NCBI GenBank assembly: GCA_965226045.1
Contig: CBDDBU010000018.1
Location: 1-36,264, forward strand
DNA: 36,264 nt
Direction of reading: 5' to 3'
Source: CBDDBU01 sp965226045
GTDB lineage: Bacteria > Pseudomonadota > Alphaproteobacteria > VGEJ01
Shown here: positions 1 to 8,046 of the stretch, piece by piece
Layout of the letters: each line of letters opens with the position of its first letter
Numbering within the stretch: the first letter of the stretch is position 1
Translations under genes and position numbers: made by a program
Notes under the pieces: model-generated
Database searches by the model: none
What the model was told of the DNA's origin: nothing
The model's input: only the letters and a program-made list of their open reading frames with translations

Positions 1-891
1 CTCGTCCAACACATGCTTGATACCGGCAATCGAGCCGAGATCACGCTTGATGTGCTCGCGCCAGCTTGGACCGCCCTTATAGGCGAGGGCCGAATAGAGC
101 GAGTTGGGACAGTCGTCGATCCATTGGCGCAACGCATCGCCGCCGCGCCGCTTGAAGACATTCTGCAAGAGTTTACCGTACTTGAGGGTGGTCACCTCCC
201 AGCCGGTGGTGCGGAAAACATCGCCGACCCGCGCGAACAGCCGGTCGGTGATGACGGCATCGAGGCTCTGGCGGTTGTAGTCAACAATCCACCAGGTGTT
301 GCCGATGTCGTGTTTCCAGCCCTCGAGCATCGCCTCGAAGACGTTGCCCTCGTCGAGCTCGGCATCGCCCATCAGCGCGATCATGCGGCCAATCGGTCGC
401 TCGGCCGGCACCATGCCCTTCAGCCGCACGTAGTCCTGAACCAACGCCGCGAAGGCGGTCACCGCGACGCCGAGACCAACCGAACCGGTCGAGAAGTCGA
501 CATCGTCGCTGTCCTTGGTGCGCGACGGGTAGGACTGGGCGCCGCCGAGCGCACGAAAGGCCTTGAGCTTGTCGCGGGTCTGCCGTCCCATCAGGTACTG
601 GATCGAGTGATAGACAGGACTCGCGTGCGGCTTCACGGCAACTCGGTCTTGGGGCCGCAGCACCTGGAAGTAGAGCGCGGTCATGAGTGTGGCGAGCGAG
701 GCGCACGAAGCTTGATGGCCGCCGACCTTGAGGCCGTCACGGCTCGGCCGAATGTGGTTGGCGTGGTGGATCATCCACGATGAGAGCCACAGCACCTTGC
801 GCTCCAATGCCCGCAGGTTGGCCAGGACTTCGGCGTCCGTGCCCGCGTCGGTAATGGCGGGGTCGACCTGCGCGTTCGGCGTTGGTGTCAT
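1..891 (-). CDS. Pyruvate dehydrogenase E1 / transketolase-like TPP enzyme, N-terminal part
   Basis: This is the N-terminal 297 codons of a thiamine-diphosphate enzyme; the rest lies beyond the left edge of the window. The start is the ATG at 891-889; it begins MTPTPNAQVD. The TPP-binding signature is visible as GDAELDEGNVFEAMLEGW (about residues 175-192), followed some 30 residues later by VDYNRQSLD. This is the AceE-like variant of the GDG...NN motif. The substrate-channel histidines fall in IHHANHIRPS (about 41-50) and KPHASPVYHSIQYL (87-100). The family includes the homodimeric, acetyl-transferring pyruvate dehydrogenase E1 and the transketolase-like proteins of Alphaproteobacteria. It would decarboxylate pyruvate or a related 2-oxo acid in the cytoplasm. 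Exact substrate is inferred only. An overlapping out-of-frame ATG at 899 hits a stop within three codons. No lesion is seen in the visible part. Confidence 0.85.
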   Translation of the reverse strand, partial: MTPTPNAQVDPAITDAGTDAEVLANLRALERKVLWLSSWMIHHANHIRPSRDGLKVGGHQASCASLATLMTALYFQVLRPQDRVAVKPHASPVYHSIQYLMGRQTRDKLKAFRALGGAQSYPSRTKDSDDVDFSTGSVGLGVAVTAFAALVQDYVRLKGMVPAERPIGRMIALMGDAELDEGNVFEAMLEGWKHDIGNTWWIVDYNRQSLDAVITDRLFARVGDVFRTTGWEVTTLKYGKLLQNVFKRRGGDALRQWIDDCPNSLYSALAYKGGPSWREHIKRDLGSIAGIKHVLDE

Positions 892-1008
892 CAGGACATC
901 CACTCCCAAGCAACGATGCCGCCAAAATAGCACAGCTCTGCCCACGGCCGCCTTTGCAATAAATAGCAACTAAGATGCGTTCACCACGCGGCCTGAAAGG
1001 ATATCGCC

Positions 1009-1140
1009 ATGCGATTCGGCCTGTTCAATCTGTTGCAGAAACGCGATGCGACCAAGCCCGACGGGGCGATCTTGAGCGGGCCACCGATTCCCGGCGGGCG
1101 GCGCGGCCCGCCAACGCCGCGCATGGGCAAAGCAGCGTAG
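1009..1140 (+). pseudogene. N-terminal stub of a luciferase-like (LLM) flavin monooxygenase
   Basis: This is a 43-residue ORF with a purine-rich ribosome site (aaagg) 8 bases upstream of the ATG. Its first 20 residues, MRFGLFNLLQKRDATKPDGA, look like the first beta strand of LLM-class flavin-dependent oxidoreductases, which often open with M-x-FGLFN. The sequence then turns into a Gly/Pro/Arg-rich tail and stops at 1138-1140, only 6 bp from the end of the convergent malonyl-CoA decarboxylase remnant. I infer a truncated 5' end of a bacterial luciferase-like gene. The alternative is a chance small ORF. The similarity covers only about 20 residues, so confidence is modest. Confidence 0.35.
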
Positions 1141-1146
1141 GGCGCC

Positions 1147-2591
1147 CTAACCCCGGGCGAGGGCGCGGACGGGGGCGGTGGCGACGATGCGGCCGCCGCC
1201 GCGATAGGCTTCGTGGTTGGCTTCGATCGCGCCACGCCGATAGCGGTAGTTGACCATCATTCCCGCCGACTGCAGAAGCCCGCTCGGCGAGCTGTCGGCA
1301 AGCCAATTCAAGCGCTCGATTCGGGCCCGTTCGAGAGGTGGAAGCAAGCCACCCGGTCAAGAGCATCGCAGGGGCCCGAGCCTGTGGCGACGGCCTTTGC
1401 GCTGAGCAGATATTGGGCGCCGAGCCTGAGGAGCGGACCCTTCAGGGCCTCGGCGACCGCTGCCTCACGGTGCCAGTCGGGGCGATCGAGGAGGATAAAG
1501 AGAGCAAGCGACGGTGTCTCCTCGCCACTGAGCATGACCAGCGCCTTGGCATCAGCCGGTTTGACGAGATCGCGCTCGCCGGCCCGGACGCGCCCGTCCA
1601 GCCATGCGCGGAAACCAGGGAGCGGCGAAAGCGTCGCGAAGGTCTTGATGGCCGGCAAGGCCCGGGCCAGGTCGTCGACCACGCGCTCGATCAAGAAGCT
1701 GCCGAAACTCACGCTCGCGAGGCCCTGCTGTGCGTTGGAGATCGAATAGAAGCGCCGTGTTGGCGCTTTCGGGATCGACCGCCGGCGCCCCCTCGTCGAG
1801 CAACGTGTGAACATCGGCGGCCATGCCCTCGACCAGCGCGACCTCAACGAAGATCAGGGGTTCGTCGGGCATACCGGGATGAAAGAAGGCGAAACACCGG
1901 CGATCCGAGTCGAGGCGGTTCTTGAGATCGGCCCACAAGCGAATCTCGTGCACGGCCGCGTACTGCATCAGCTTCTCGAGTTGGACCGCAGGCGAATCCC
2001 AGGTCATGCATGCGGCGCAAGCTTAGGCAGCCGGCGTCGAACCACGACGCAAGCAGCGCCTTCAGATCGCGGTCGAGAGCCTAAAGCGTGGCATCGGCGG
2101 CGGTGAGCGAAAGAAGTTCGGCGCGCAAATCGACCAAGAACTTAACGCCATCCGGTAAATCATTGAATTGCGTCAATAACCTCCGTCGCGGTGCCACCAA
2201 CGCTCTTTCTAGTCTGGCCTCGGCGCGCTGGAATCCGACATCGTCGGTGGCCTGGCGCCATACCCCGATCGCGGCATCGATGGCGGCGCGATCGGGCCCG
2301 AACTCTTGCGCCAACAGGCGGAGAACGCGCTCGCGACCGCCGGCGTTGAGGCCGAGATAGGCGCGGCCCAAGTCGGCGGCGCGGGCGCGCGCCGAACCTT
2401 CGCCGCCGGTCGCTTTGAGGCACGCACCGATCTGCTCGCGAAGCTGGGCCAGGGAGGCCTCGGGAAGACCGGGATCGAGCTGGAAGCGGGGACCGCGACA
2501 GCACGTCCCCGGCGCGACCGGTGTCGCGCCAGGCGCGCCAGATGCGACCAAGGGTCCGGTCGATCAGGCGCTCCGATGTGTTCCCCGCCAT
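1147..2591 (-). pseudogene. Malonyl-CoA decarboxylase, multiply frameshifted remnant
   Basis: Nearly the whole malonyl-CoA decarboxylase (malonyl-CoA to acetyl-CoA plus CO2) can be read, but only by switching frames. The ATG at 2591 opens MAGNTSERLIDRTLGRIWRA. A shift near 2500-2550 leads into the helical N-domain (LGRAYLGLNAGGRERVLRLL). A TAG at 2081-2083 is followed in the same frame by ALDRDLKALLASWFDAGCLS. A duplicated ATGC (about 2005-2012) shifts into TWDSPAVQLEKLMQYAAVHE and RRCFAFFHPGMPDEPLIFVE. A shift near 1750 leads to FYSISNAQQGLASVSFGSFL. A lost G near 1327-1333 leads to the C-terminal ARIERLNWLADSSPSGLLQS and MMVNYRYRRGAIEANHEAYR. It starts 9 bp after the nnr stop, so it was probably the last gene of the amidase-methyltransferase-nnr run. 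With at least five lesions it cannot give a full-length enzyme. Family assignment is firm; loss of function is inferred. Confidence 0.88.
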
Positions 2592-2599
2592 GTTGCGGC

Positions 2600-4093
2600 T
2601 CAGCCTCGGCCCACAGGGAGATCGCGTAGGACCATCGGCAACGCCTCGCTCAGATCCTCGGCGATCAGACCGGGGCCAACCTGGCTTGCCGCCGCGCCGT
2701 GCAGCCACGCCGCCGCACAACCCGCTTCGAACGCCGCCATCCCCTGCGCCATCAACCCGAGAGCAAGGCCGCTCAGCACGTCGCCAGCCCCGGCGGTGGC
2801 GAGTTCGGGTGGCGCATTGCCGTTGATCACCGCCCGTCCGTCGGGCGCCGCGACCACCGTGTCGGCGCCTTTGAGCAGCAGGGTCGCGCCGCACGTCGCG
2901 GCGGCGTGGCGCGCGCGGCTGACCTTGTCGCGGCCTCCGGCGTCGCCGAACAGACGAGCGAACTCCCCCTCATGGGGCGTCAATAAACAATCGGCGTGAA
3001 GCGCCGCGAACAAATTCTCGGGGCGGTCCGCGAAGCTGGTCAGCGCGTCGGCGTCGAGCACGAGGGCGCAGCGCTCGGCCAGCGCGGCCAGCACATTAGC
3101 GCGGGTGCCCTCCCCTACTCCGTTGCCAGGGCCGATCAGCACCGCATTCTTGCGCCGGTCCTCAAGCAGGCTAGCAAGACCATCGGCGCCCGCGAAGCTC
3201 AGCGTCATGATGGCGGTGAGCTGGCTCGCGTTGACGATGAGCGCGGCGGGCGGCCCGGCCACGGTGACCAGACCCGCGCCGATCCGCAGGGCGGCGCGCG
3301 CCGCGAGCCGCGCCGCCCCGGTCTGACCCGGTCCGCCCGACACCACCACCGCGTGGCCGCGATCGTATTTGTGGCCGGTCGCGACGGGCCATGGGTAGAG
3401 ATGGCGCCACGACGCCGGAGAGTTCTCGAACAACCTCGGCCGCAGTTCATCAAGCACGGTCTCGGCGATGCCGATGTCGCCGACCACGGACTCGCCCGCG
3501 TGGGCGCGCCCCGGCAACAGCCAATGGGCCGGCCGGCGACGGAAAAAATTCACCGTCAAGACCGCCTCGGTAGCGATCCCCCAGACCGCGCCCGTGTCGC
3601 CGTGGACGCCGCTCGGAACGTCGATGGCGATGATCGGCGCGGCACCGTCGTTGGCCGCCGCGACGACCGCCCGTACCTCGCCCTCGATATCGCGCGAGAG
3701 CCCAGCACCGAACATGGCGTCGACGATCAAGCCAGCGCCTCCCAGCGCTTGGGGGGCGAGCGGAACCACCTCGCCCCGCCAACGCCTGGCCATCGCCGCC
3801 GCATCACCCTTGAGCCGCGCGCGCGCGCCGATCAGCGCGACCCGCACCGGCCAACGGGCCGCGTCGAGCCGGCGGGCCACGACGAAGCCGTCACCGCCGT
3901 TGTTGCCCGGCCCGCACAAGACCACGGTCGGACACGGCGCCCAGCGCTGGCGGATTTCGCGGGCGACGACACCGCCGGCGGCCTCCATCAAGACGACGCC
4001 CGAGGTGCCATCGCGGATGGCGGCCCCATCGGCCGCCGCCATCTCCGCCACGGTCAGCAGCGCCGCCGTGTCTCGCTCAGACCGATACCCCAT
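2600..4093 (-). CDS. nnr: Bifunctional NAD(P)HX epimerase / ADP-dependent dehydratase
   Basis: This is a metabolite-repair enzyme that epimerises and dehydrates damaged NAD(P)H hydrates (NAD(P)HX) back to NAD(P)H. The N-terminal YjeF_N epimerase domain (about residues 1-205) carries GPGNNGGDGFVVARR, DAMFGAGLSRDIEG and IDVPSGVHGDTG. The C-terminal YjeF_C/ribokinase-like dehydratase (about 220-497) carries GHKYDRGHAVVVSGG, LTPHEGEFARLFG and the nucleotide-binding ELATAGAGDVLSGLALGLM. The ATG at 4093 (MGYRSERDTAALLTVAEMAA) is preferred over one 25 codons upstream because homology begins there. This gives 497 residues, normal for the fused form. It overlaps the methyltransferase stop by 17 bp on the same strand, so the two are likely cotranscribed. 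All key motifs are intact. Confidence 0.93.
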   Translation of the reverse strand: MGYRSERDTAALLTVAEMAAADGAAIRDGTSGVVLMEAAGGVVAREIRQRWAPCPTVVLCGPGNNGGDGFVVARRLDAARWPVRVALIGARARLKGDAAAMARRWRGEVVPLAPQALGGAGLIVDAMFGAGLSRDIEGEVRAVVAAANDGAAPIIAIDVPSGVHGDTGAVWGIATEAVLTVNFFRRRPAHWLLPGRAHAGESVVGDIGIAETVLDELRPRLFENSPASWRHLYPWPVATGHKYDRGHAVVVSGGPGQTGAARLAARAALRIGAGLVTVAGPPAALIVNASQLTAIMTLSFAGADGLASLLEDRRKNAVLIGPGNGVGEGTRANVLAALAERCALVLDADALTSFADRPENLFAALHADCLLTPHEGEFARLFGDAGGRDKVSRARHAAATCGATLLLKGADTVVAAPDGRAVINGNAPPELATAGAGDVLSGLALGLMAQGMAAFEAGCAAAWLHGAAASQVGPGLIAEDLSEALPMVLRDLPVGRG

Positions 4094-4793
4094 CGCGGGC
4101 GTTTGGAGCCGGACGGGGCCGTTGATACAGGCGCACCCGGAGCGGTTGGTGGAAGCGATGAGTTCCATCGACTTGACCGGCCGCGAAGCACTCGCGCACC
4201 TCTTGCGTGTCGATCAGGTCGGGATCGACATGGCGGAAGGTCACCGCGGTTTGCTGGACCAGGAACGCGTCGAAATCATCAAAGATGAGAGTGTTGTCGT
4301 ACCAATGTTCATCGGCCGCCTCGTAGGCCGGCGCGGCGTGGCGGTCCAACGCCTCTAAGGCGAGGCGCCGGACCTCGGTTTCGTCGTGGAACGGCTTGAG
4401 AAGCTGCGACCAGGTTCCGCTCATGTCGGGCTCAATGACGAGCAGCGCGCCTGCCGGTCGCAGCACACGCGCCGCCTCGTCGAGGGCCGCCGTCATGGCG
4501 GCGGGCGGGACGTGGTGCAGCGAGCGGCAGAACAGCACCGCGTCGGCGCTGGCGCTCGCCAGAGGATTGGCCTCCGCCCGCGCCTCGTGGAAGGTGAGGT
4601 TGGGCGCTGGCGATGCGCGATTGTGCGCCGCCTGGATGGGGTCGGGCTCGATGGCATGGACACTCGCCCCCTTGGCCGCGAGACCCCGCGCCAAGGCCCC
4701 CGGCCCGCACCCCATATCGACAAACACGCGCCCGTCCGGCGCCATTAGCCGGCAGATCACCTCGAGATCGCTGGACTCACCGAACTTTGCCAT
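4077..4793 (-). CDS. Class I SAM-dependent methyltransferase
   Basis: This is a 238-residue cytoplasmic methyltransferase of the Methyltransf_11/UbiE-like type. Motif I is VFVDMGCGPGALARGLA, followed by the acidic strand end HAIEPDP that holds the SAM ribose, then DAVLFCRSLHHVPP and the post-motif strand GALLVIEPDMSGTWSQL. The ATG at 4793 (MAKFGESSDLEV) is chosen; a longer in-frame start at 4889 would overlap the amidase and adds Arg/Pro-rich sequence with no domain character. The gene begins 17 bp after the amidase stop and overlaps nnr. The C-terminal half contains FHDETEVRRLALEALDRHAA and a Tyr/Trp-rich DEHWYDNTLIFDDFDAFLV, which probably forms the substrate pocket. The substrate cannot be read from sequence. 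Confidence 0.85.
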   Translation of the reverse strand: MAKFGESSDLEVICRLMAPDGRVFVDMGCGPGALARGLAAKGASVHAIEPDPIQAAHNRASPAPNLTFHEARAEANPLASASADAVLFCRSLHHVPPAAMTAALDEAARVLRPAGALLVIEPDMSGTWSQLLKPFHDETEVRRLALEALDRHAAPAYEAADEHWYDNTLIFDDFDAFLVQQTAVTFRHVDPDLIDTQEVRECFAAGQVDGTHRFHQPLRVRLYQRPRPAPNARDGVSV

Positions 4794-4809
4794 TACACCA
4801 AGCTTGCCA

Positions 4810-6210
4810 TCACAGGGCGGGTCGACGTCCGGTGGTGGGATGCGCCGCCTCGTACGCGCGCGCGGCCCGTAACACCCTGGCCTCCGCATGTTTCGCGGCC
4901 ACGATCTGCAGCCCCACCGGCAGCCCGGCCGCCGTGAAGCCGCACGGGACGCTGGCCGCAGGTTGCTGAGTCAGGTTGAAGGGATAGCTGAACGGCGTCC
5001 ACTCGGTCCAGTAGAGCCCGTCGTAGCCCGGTGGGGCGACGATGCCGACATCAAAGGCCGGCACCGAGACTGCGGGCGTCAGCAACAGATCCCACTCGTC
5101 GAGGAAGTGATTCATGTGGATGCCGAGCTCGGTCCGTCGCGCGACGGCGGTAAGGTATTCAACCGCGCCGATCTCCCGTCCGGCCATGGCCATCGCGAGA
5201 AACGGCGGCTCGACGAGTTCGAGTTGCTCGGCGCTCTTGTCCTTGAGTGCGTTGGCCGCGCCCGCATACCAGTGGGTCGCGAAGACATCGGTCGGATCCG
5301 CGAAACCCGGATCGCGCTGCTCGACCCTCGCGCCCAACTCGATAAATGCGCGCGCGGCGCGGGCCACGATCTCGGCGACTTCCGGATCGACCTTGGCATA
5401 ACCGAGGGTCGGGCTGAAGGCCACGCGCCAGCCCTCGATTCCGTCGTCGATACCAGCGAGGTAGTCGATCTCGGTCGGCGGTTGCGCGAACCAATCGCGC
5501 GGATCGGGTTTGGTGATGACGTTGAGCAACAACGCCGAATCGGCGACGGTGCGGCTCATCGGTCCGACGTGGGAGACGGTGCCCATCGGGCTCGGCGGAT
5601 AGACTGGGACGCGGCCAAAGGTCGCCTTGATGCCGAACAGGCCGGTCAGCGCACACGGAATGCGGATCGAACCGCCACCGTCGCTGCCCAGGGCCAGTGG
5701 CCCCATACCAGCGGCCAGCGCGGCCGCGGCGCCGCCGCTCGACCCACCCGGCGTCTTACCGAGGTTCCACGGGTTGCGGGTGATGCCAAAGAGCTCGCTG
5801 TCGGTAGAGCCCTTCCAGCCATACTCGGGCATGGTGGTCTTGCCGAGCAGGACCGCGCCGCTCTCCCGCACGCGGGCGACGGCCGGCGCGTCCTCGACCC
5901 ACGGTTCGTCGGGATCAGTGGTGCGCGACCCGCGCGGGCTCGGCCACCCCGTGGTGAGCTGGTGGTCTTTGATCGATATCGGGACGCCATCGACGGGTCC
6001 TAGCGGCTCGCCCGCCGTCCATCGCCGCTCCGACTGGCGCGCCGCGTGGAGCGCGCCCTCCTCATCGATGAGGTAGAAGGCGTTGAGCGCGGCGTTGTGC
6101 TCGTGGATCCGGGCGAGCGCGGCTGTCGTCGCCTCGACCGGCGAGATGGTCTTGGCGGCGTAGCAGGCCACGAGCTCGGTCGCGGGCGTAAAGGCGAGAT
6201 CGTCGGACAT
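4810..6210 (-). CDS. Amidase (amidase signature family)
   Basis: This is a 466-residue Ser-cisSer-Lys amidohydrolase. The catalytic Lys lies in VPISIKDH (K81). The cis-Ser is in the Gly-rich TPGGSSGGAAAALAAGMG (S157/S158), and the nucleophile is in GSDGGGSIRIP (S181). The ATG at 6210 (MSDDLAFTPATELVACYAAK) matches where amidase homology starts; the reading frame continues upstream but that part is low-complexity. Family members hydrolyse amides such as those of aryl acids, indoleacetamide or Glu-tRNA(Gln). Here there are no gatB/gatC neighbours, so a catabolic amidase or aspartyl/glutamyl-amidase-like role is more likely than GatA. It heads a minus-strand run with the methyltransferase, nnr and the decayed malonyl-CoA decarboxylase. 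The end was set by the stop at 4810. Confidence 0.9.
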   Translation of the reverse strand: MSDDLAFTPATELVACYAAKTISPVEATTAALARIHEHNAALNAFYLIDEEGALHAARQSERRWTAGEPLGPVDGVPISIKDHQLTTGWPSPRGSRTTDPDEPWVEDAPAVARVRESGAVLLGKTTMPEYGWKGSTDSELFGITRNPWNLGKTPGGSSGGAAAALAAGMGPLALGSDGGGSIRIPCALTGLFGIKATFGRVPVYPPSPMGTVSHVGPMSRTVADSALLLNVITKPDPRDWFAQPPTEIDYLAGIDDGIEGWRVAFSPTLGYAKVDPEVAEIVARAARAFIELGARVEQRDPGFADPTDVFATHWYAGAANALKDKSAEQLELVEPPFLAMAMAGREIGAVEYLTAVARRTELGIHMNHFLDEWDLLLTPAVSVPAFDVGIVAPPGYDGLYWTEWTPFSYPFNLTQQPAASVPCGFTAAGLPVGLQIVAAKHAEARVLRAARAYEAAHPTTGRRPAL

Positions 6211-6337
6211 CGAGCCTTGCTTCCTGCGGGGCGCGTCATATTGTTGCCGGCCTAGGCGTCGCGCGCAACGCTGCGGTGGCGTCGACGAGGATCGAAGCGG
6301 CATGATCGAACGATCTGGGGCGAGGCTGGGTGGAACC

Positions 6338-6574
6338 ATGCGGCGCACGGCGCGACTGGGCATGGCGCTACTGGGCATGGCGCTGATGCCGCTGGCCGGG
6401 TGCGGCGAACTCGACCTGATGCCCAAACTGCGCGACTACTACATGGGCCAGCAGTTTTTCGAACCCGATCTGTTTCCCGAAGCGGCTCGACACGACCCGG
6501 ACGGCGAGCCGCTTGTAGGCGTCGAGGCCGCGACCGAGACCACCGCAACGACGGACACCGTCGAGGTGCCCTGA
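6338..6574 (+). CDS. Small outer-membrane-type lipoprotein, unknown function
   Basis: This is a 78-residue predicted lipoprotein. The ATG at 6338 opens a basic n-region (MRRTAR), a hydrophobic core (LGMALLGMALMPL) and a lipobox LAGC with the lipidated Cys about residue 22. The mature part is acidic and short: GELDLMPKLRDYYMGQQFF, then a Glu/Thr-rich tail (ETTATTDTVEVP). A longer ATG at 6302 would push the lipobox away from the N-terminus. It is divergent from the amidase (127 bp between starts) and 28 bp upstream of the SDR gene, so it may be cotranscribed with it. I recognise no family. Confidence 0.6.
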   Translation: MRRTARLGMALLGMALMPLAGCGELDLMPKLRDYYMGQQFFEPDLFPEAARHDPDGEPLVGVEAATETTATTDTVEVP

Positions 6575-6602
6575 CGCCCGGCGCTTGGAGGAAGACGTTG
6601 AC

Positions 6603-7355
6603 ATGAACAAATATGACCTCGAAGGGCGGACCGCCGTCGTCACCGGCGCGGGCCGCGGGATCGGCCTCGCGATCGCGCAGCGCTTGGTCGATTCGAATGC
6701 GCGGGTGATGGTCTGGGATGTCGATAGCGCGGTCCTCGATGAGGCGGTGAGCGCGCTGGGCGGTGGCGACCGGGTGGATGCCACGACGGTCGATGTTACG
6801 GCGCCCGCGAGCGTCGACCAGGCCCGCGATCTCACCATCGAGCGCTTCGGCAAGGTCGATGTGTTGGTAAACAACGCCGGCATCTCGGGTCCCAACGTAG
6901 CGACCTGGGAGTACCCCGTGGCGGATTGGAACCAGGTGCTGGCGGTCGATCTGACCGGCGTGTTTCTGTGTTGCCGCTCGGTCGTTCCTCACATGATCAC
7001 CCAGAACTACGGCCGCATCGTCAACATCGCCTCGATCGCCGGCAAGGAAGGCAATCCCAACGCGCCGGCCTACAGCGCCGCCAAGGCGGGCGCGATCGGC
7101 CTGACCAAGTCGCTCGGCAAGGAGCTCGCCGACACCAACATCAAGGTCAACTGCGTGACCCCGGCGGCCGTCAAGACCGACATCTTCGATCAGATGACCC
7201 AAGCGCACATCGACTACATGCTGTCGAGGATACCGATGGGCCGCTTCGGCAAGGTCGAGGAGGTGGCGGCGCTGGTGGCCTGGCTCGCCTCGGAGGACTG
7301 CACTTTCTCCACCGCCGCCGTGTTCGATGTCTCGGGCGGGCGCGCCACCTATTAG
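6603..7355 (+). CDS. SDR-family NAD(P)-dependent oxidoreductase
   Basis: This is a classical short-chain dehydrogenase of 250 residues. It has the cofactor motif TGAGRGIG (14-21), NNAG at 90-93 and the catalytic Ser144 in NIASIAG plus Tyr157 and Lys161 in YSAAK. The ATG at 6603 follows a good ribosome site (ggagga, 6590s). Asp at the end of strand 2 (VMVWDVDSA) suggests NAD rather than NADP preference. The C-terminus ends in the common VFDVSGGRATY pattern, seen in members annotated as 3-oxoacyl-ACP reductase or sugar/polyol dehydrogenases such as L-rhamnose or fucose dehydrogenase. The substrate is not determinable. No lesions. Confidence 0.9.
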   Translation: MNKYDLEGRTAVVTGAGRGIGLAIAQRLVDSNARVMVWDVDSAVLDEAVSALGGGDRVDATTVDVTAPASVDQARDLTIERFGKVDVLVNNAGISGPNVATWEYPVADWNQVLAVDLTGVFLCCRSVVPHMITQNYGRIVNIASIAGKEGNPNAPAYSAAKAGAIGLTKSLGKELADTNIKVNCVTPAAVKTDIFDQMTQAHIDYMLSRIPMGRFGKVEEVAALVAWLASEDCTFSTAAVFDVSGGRATY

Positions 7356-7429
7356 GCCGCGCTCCGCTCGTCGGCTGCTAAGCTGAGGCGCGCCTCGACG
7401 ACGTCATACAACCACGCGAAGGGCCGGCC

Positions 7430-7792
7430 ATGGTCGAACACCGCGACGACTATCTACGCCTCGTCATGCATAAGCAGTTCCTCGATGAGGTTGAAAAAGG
7501 CATCCGGATCGCCAACCGCGAGATCATCAACGCCCATATCCAGACGATGGACCGCGACATGTTTCTCGCCTTCGCGGTCGCGGTCGGACGGTTGCGCGCC
7601 CGCTACCTCGAGTCATCGCTGAAACTGTTTCTCGACCACGGCGACAACTGGCCCGCCGAGGGGGCGATCTCGGGGCTGCGCCAGGAACGAGAGCGCTACG
7701 AAGAGTGCTTGCACGCCTTCGATGCGTTGCACCCCGCTATTGAGCGGGGCTACGTCGATCTCACTGACTACGGCCCGACGGAGGACGGCTAG
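7430..7792 (+). CDS. Conserved-looking 120-residue helical protein, unknown
   Basis: The ATG at 7430 opens MVEHRDDYLRLVMHKQFLDE. The protein is predominantly helical and charged, with no membrane segment and no signal peptide. The middle part (DRDMFLAFAVAVGRLRARYL) is amphipathic. The codon pattern is strongly GC-rich at third positions, like flanking real genes, which supports coding. I recognise no domain. It is followed 9 bp later by another small ORF of similar acidic character, so the pair may form a small operon. Confidence 0.6.
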   Translation: MVEHRDDYLRLVMHKQFLDEVEKGIRIANREIINAHIQTMDRDMFLAFAVAVGRLRARYLESSLKLFLDHGDNWPAEGAISGLRQERERYEECLHAFDALHPAIERGYVDLTDYGPTEDG

Positions 7793-7800
7793 CCGGGGCC

Positions 7801-8025
7801 ATGGCGCGCGTTCCCCGAAACCCGACCATGATTTTCACCGACCAGATGGCGACCAAGCTCCTTGCCCAGGCGGCGCGGAAGCTTACCGACGCCATCAACG
7901 AGGCGCTGTGCGCGAGCCCCGACAAACGGCTGGTGCGTGCGGTGTTGGATCAGGTCCGCACCGACCTGCACGAATTCGAGGAAGCCTACTTCGACGAAGA
8001 CGAGGGGCCCCCGGAGCGACGCTAG
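7801..8025 (+). CDS. Small acidic protein, unknown
   Basis: This 74-residue ORF begins 9 bp after the previous stop. It starts MARVPRNPTMIFTDQMATKL; an internal ATG at 7828 could be the true start because the first nine residues look unstructured. It is helical (LAQAARKLTDAINEALCASP) and ends in an acidic tail (FEEAYFDEDEGPPERR). It converges on the amidohydrolase with 21 bp between stops. No family is recognised. Its tight spacing with the upstream ORF is the best argument that it is real. Confidence 0.5.
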   Translation: MARVPRNPTMIFTDQMATKLLAQAARKLTDAINEALCASPDKRLVRAVLDQVRTDLHEFEEAYFDEDEGPPERR

Positions 8026-8046
8026 AAGCGCCCGCCGATCCGCGAC

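Noticed and set aside
13..783. Long plus-strand ORF of 256 codons at the left end
   Set aside because: It is antisense to a clear TPP-dependent dehydrogenase frame with recognisable motifs; its own translation shows no domain. Long antisense frames are expected at this GC content.
2996..4288. 430-codon plus-strand ORF
   Set aside because: Antisense shadow of nnr and the methyltransferase. Composition is Arg/His/Pro-rich, with no motif.
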